A DNA stretch of 64,000 nucleotides from NCBI RefSeq assembly GCF_014805625.2, contig NW_023998517.1:1435155-1499154 (forward strand), in the 5' to 3' direction. Shown here in pieces: positions 59,946-64,000 of the stretch. Below the pieces are notes generated by a model. It was not told the DNA's origin. It saw only the letters and a list, made by a program, of their open reading frames with translations, and did not search any database. The translations under genes and the position numbers were made by a program. The DNA is from Glossina fuscipes. Its lineage: Eukaryota; Arthropoda; Insecta; Diptera; Glossinidae. Within the stretch, counting starts at the first letter, position 1; each line of letters opens with the position of its first letter.

Positions 59946-62900
59946 AATTTTCTTACTTGTTAATAGATAGGAAAACAAATTTAAAAGCGTTTTTGACGTA
60001 TGAAGTATTAAAAATTTCTTTCAAATTATTCTCCGTTGATTCTAATCGTTTGCATGCACAAAAAATTTATTTATTTGTTCACATATTTCATCTATCAGAG
60101 ATAGATTTTAAATATTCTTCTTATTTATATATATATATATGCATATATATATATATATGTAAATATTCTTCTATTTACGTGCGTACATAACTTACATGTC
60201 GGTTTAATAAAAAAGAAAAAACGCTTGCATTTTCATCTTAAGCCTGAGTAAATGCCGTCGCAGCAGACACAACTTTACCGTACATAACTTTAATATAAAA
60301 TGTGTATGTAAGTATTTATATGATTGTGCAAGAATGTATGTGCTTGCGTGCGTGTATATGTATATGCTTGTTATACGTATAAAAACGCTGGGAAAACTTT
60401 TATAAATTATCCTTGAGAGAGATCCTTATTTATGGCTCATGTGCAATTTTCATTTTATCGCAGTAACAACAGATTCCAAGTAATAGTTGAATCTTGGTGT
60501 GGTAGGGAAGATAAGAAATCCAGAGAATGCGGGGGGAGTTTAGTGTATCTTTACCGTCTTCTTCTCTACTATCCTTAGGCACCGATAGGCGATGGGGCGA
60601 ACAGTACCACCATTCTACTCTAACCGACAGACACATATGAATATGCAAAACTAAGAAAAACAAAAAAAAAAAAAAAAGAACAAAAAAGAATTTAAGCTAA
60701 GCTTTTGCATGCAGCAAACACACGTTTTTACTTTTGTTTAAAAACTCTTGAAACAGAATATAAGTCGAGTTGTGAGTGCGTGTGCCGGCATTAGATTACT
60801 ACTCTTTCAGATTTTGTAAACTTGAAGTTTCGTTTTGCTTCAAGTTGTTGTCATAAACGTTTGTTTCTATATTCCTTTTTCTCCTTCGCACGAAACGAAA
60901 CAAAGTAAAAAGTATTAACATTTACATGTAATTGTAGAAGTGTAAAAACTTTTTTAACTAATTTTTATTTTCTTTCTCTCGCAAAGATTTTCCTATGCAT
61001 TTGTTCTTAAGAAACCGTACAATTTTACGCGTAATTTGCTACAGCAGAGCAGTGGAGTCTCTATGAAAGATCTTTAATAAATTTCTTAGCCGATCTCTGG
61101 ATAAGGATAATCAAACAGCATTAAATCGATTAATCAGGCGAAAGACCGTTGACTGCTATGAAGGGATTCATAAAATTTAATTCTAAAGATCGTTTGAAGA
61201 CATTACACTAAACATCCAATCAATTTCGTTGATTTCCTTCCGTCCAACTCTGTTTATTTGGCCCTTTTTTCCACTTTCTAACAAAAGCCTAAAAATGAAT
61301 ACAAAACTGAAACTCGCAACAAATGGTAAAAATACGTGTAAGCTTTAAAAGACTAGAAGGCGTTGCCGACATTAAATAGAATGGAATGAAAATGTGGATA
61401 CGTTCATCCTAACTCCTCATGTCTAATCAGAAGCTTTCAGTTCATCTCATCTTATTAATGCACGTTGCGCACATTAACGCTTTGTGACGGGTCATGAGTA
61501 TTGGATGCCTTACGCATATAACTGCTAAGCAGATAAAAATTGCTCGCAAATCGCAAGTTGCAAATTCGTTTATGAAATCTTTGGTGCTTTCCTCTGTTTT
61601 GATCCACATTACCCCTTCTGCTTAACCCTGGTTTCAACCACCGACTTTTGGTTTCTTTCAACAGGACAATACCAAAGAAATTGCTTCTTTTGTGGATAGC
61701 TTCAAAAGGGCGGACGTCATTGCTAGAGGTATGTTGGCCAGCGACAAACACAGCAATGCCCATCTAAAATACCCTAAAATTTATACGCATCCCTCATATA
61801 GTTGTCAAAGTAGAACAGAAACAAGAACTGACTCGCTTACTAAATAAGTCCACGAATAGCTCGAAAAATGTTAATACCTTTGAGATAATACTGAAAAAGA
61901 AAGGGAGAAAGAGGGAGAGGGGAGGCCCGTAGTCTTATGAAAAATTTCCCTGAAAATATACTAGAAATTATTGAATATTGCAAAATTGATCGCCAGAAGG
62001 ATATTTTTTTCTGATGGAATCCTGTATTCTTAGATATACATTATTAAAATATTTCCATATCCTAGAAAGGCCTTAACCATCGTTCGTGATGTTTCAAGCT
62101 TTTCAAGTCGATCAAAGGTACCGGTCTCCTGTTCTCGCTCTTTCTGTCTGTCTTTCTCTCTCTATCTCCTTCTGATTATATTCTCCTCCCTGGTTACGAG
62201 TTGGGTCGGGATTTGCATATATGGCATATTCACCGAGAGGGGACGTTCTATTAGACATTTTGGTCCCCAAGCAACCTAGGTATCGCTTTTACGGCTCTTT
62301 ATTAAATTAAGAATGAAAGAAAAATGTAACCTAACCGCTCGTCTTATTGCCAATAATTTCTTGCTCGCCCTGAACGCTCTTCTTTCTTATATATCTTTGT
62401 TATATTAACAAAGAGGAAAAAAATCTATCTGAAGTTTTACTTTATGAATATGTATAAAATACGCTGCCGAAAAAGCTTTGACAGCGACATCATCATAACA
62501 GGGTATATGCAATTTGTATAACATAACAACTTAATATGTATGGTGTAAGTAATTTCATCCGTTTGTTGGAATATTTTGAACACACATGCGTTCAAGTGAC
62601 TGTGCGCATAAACGAAATTGTTTTGTGCGAGTGAAAAGTTTTATTGGCAAAATCTGTTTATGGCTTTTGCATTTTAATTAGTTAAGTTCGCCATTCATTC
62701 TTATACGCGTACACATATTACGTGCGAAATTATTTGTTGACAAAGGTTTAAGTTCATTCTTTCCCAAAATCTTTCAAACATATCGCTTGGTTGCTATATA
62801 AGGTGAACAGTGTGTGAGTTTTGAATACGCAGCACTTTAATAAACAATTTTTGTGCTAATCGCACTTAAATCTACAAATAACTTATAATAGTAATAATAA

Positions 62901-63204
62901 TGTGTTAGTGTGTGTGTTAGCTAATAAACGGGTCCCGTGAAATTTAGGCAACCATTAATCAAAACAAGAGACTAAGACCCCGTGATACTTAGACAAACAT
63001 GGATCAAAACAAATGATCGTCACGCGTACATCGTTACTCTAAAATATCTTAAAGGCGCGAACGTGAAAACTAAATGCGATTTGGCTCCATGCCTCATAGC
63101 TTTTTATTCTTATGCATGCAAAAGAGTGCGCATTGAATTTGCATAGAGTTAAACATTTGCATAGTGTTCAAAAGGGCATCAAAAATGACAGTATGTACTT
63201 ACAT
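59946..63204. other. Non-coding, no gene seen
   Basis: Short ORFs only. The 102-codon minus-strand ORF at 61763-61455 shows no domain I recognise. Confidence 0.6.
60126..60157. repeat. (AT)n microsatellite
   Basis: AT units broken by one TGC. Confidence 0.93.
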
Positions 63205-63290
63205 ACATGTATTTTCAGCTCGGTCCGAATAATACAATCGATTAAGCCATACCTATCTGTCCGTCCATTCCCCCCTTGTTGAAGTCAGAA
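63205..63290 (+). repeat. mini-me-like core fragment
   Basis: CAGCTCGGTCCGAATAATAC, ATCGATTAAGCCATACC and CTGTCCGTCC reproduce the core plus GTCY-block layout seen at 28475-28520. Only the core is recognisable. Confidence 0.35.
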
Positions 63291-63440
63291 TTATGTCTTG
63301 TAAAGCTTGTGGACAACAATACATTTGGCCACAAGGAAAGGAAAAAGAAACAAGAAGAAGAGTTGAAAAGTCAACCAAACTGGCCCACAAATCGCCTAGT
63401 AATTAACCAAATAGTCCTTTTAGTTAACTAGCGATTAAAG

Positions 63441-63591
63441 TCATTATTAATTTAATCGGAGAAACAAATTCGAAGACTAAAGTCTTACTTAAACCGTCGC
63501 ACCTAAGCTAAGGCGCACTTGAGATTCGAACCCACGACCATTGAGTTGTCAGTCACTCGGGATCCTTTGCCTGTTCGGTCATTCTGGTGCT
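63441..63591 (-). mobile_element. tRNA-derived SINE, copy 4
   Basis: The minus strand carries a GCAAAGGATCCCGAGTGACTG head, a B-box GGGTTCGAATCTCAAG, and the family body ending in a TTTGTTTCTCCGATTAAATTAAT tail. It aligns with copies 2 and 3 along its length. No clear target-site duplication was found. Confidence 0.72.
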
Positions 63592-64000
63592 AAACAAGCG
63601 TGTGTGTCTATAGTTGCTTATCATATTACTGGTATATCGAAGACTAGTGCATTCAAGACAAGTAGACATTTTCTATTTTAATAAAATACAGTTTCCAATG
63701 GCATGCAATTATATGTATCCGCTTTCTCAAGTTGTCCAATCTTAAAATAGCATTTCATTTTAGGACCTCCAGATATAAAAAAAGGAAAAAAAAATTCTTT
63801 AAAAAGTTGCTTTAACTAGATCATCAAATTGATAGTAAATTATATGTATTTTTTTCAAGTGGTATCAACAAGGCTATGTACATACGTTACATAAACATAA
63901 GTAAAATGTGTATAATCATCATAGCGAGAGGTAATTTTCGATCGTTTTTAAAACCAACGTAATTTCAATTCTAAAAATTTACTCTTTAATTAACGTCAAG

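Noticed and set aside
61455..61763. 102-codon minus-strand ORF as a gene
   Set aside because: No domain, signal peptide or splice context. Treated as chance.

Overview
The window looks like non-coding, AT-rich DNA from a higher dipteran fly (Brachycera). A tephritid fruit fly is plausible but not proven. The evidence is a dense set of (AT)n, (CA)n, (CAA)n, (GAT)n and poly-T tracts, several copies of mini-me/DINE-like repeats with the 'TTCTTGAT...TCGATTTA...GTCCGTC' type core known from flies, and one jockey/CR1-superfamily LINE. I found no host protein-coding gene, rRNA or functional tRNA that I can support. One 100-N assembly gap lies at 11955-12054.

The only intact protein-coding unit is a plus-strand non-LTR retrotransposon from the gap edge to about 16381. 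ORF1 (12099-13151) carries an N-terminal PHD-type zinc finger and a C-terminal RRM-like domain. ORF2 (open to 16030) carries an APE-type endonuclease and a reverse transcriptase. The element ends in a short 3' UTR and an (AAAT)n tail. Its 5' UTR and promoter fall in the gap. ORF2 has no in-frame ATG before its catalytic endonuclease motifs. The last two sense codons of ORF1 form a textbook -1 slippery heptamer (A AAA AAC) directly before the UAA stop, and the -1 frame is open through all of ORF2. This suggests that ORF1 and ORF2 are linked by programmed frameshifting. The main alternative is a one-base change in the A6 run of an ancestrally fused ORF.

The rest is layered non-autonomous repeats. 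A tRNA-derived SINE family has four recognisable copies (27670, 28021, 51470, 63441), one with a perfect 11-bp target-site duplication and one with a 13/14-bp duplication. A second repeat family is shared between about 8968 and 33205, and its first copy lies beside a tRNA-like head. Two mini-me/DINE-like families occur: family 1 near 17790, 20832 and 59581, and family 2, with a hairpin 'ATACCCTACACCA' head, near 7011, 28416, 30655 and 59330. There is a decayed Tc1/mariner-like transposase end near 36560, and a frame-broken unidentified coding fossil on the minus strand at 48529-49300.

Microsatellites are scattered throughout. Between these elements the sequence looks like ordinary intergenic or long-intron DNA.
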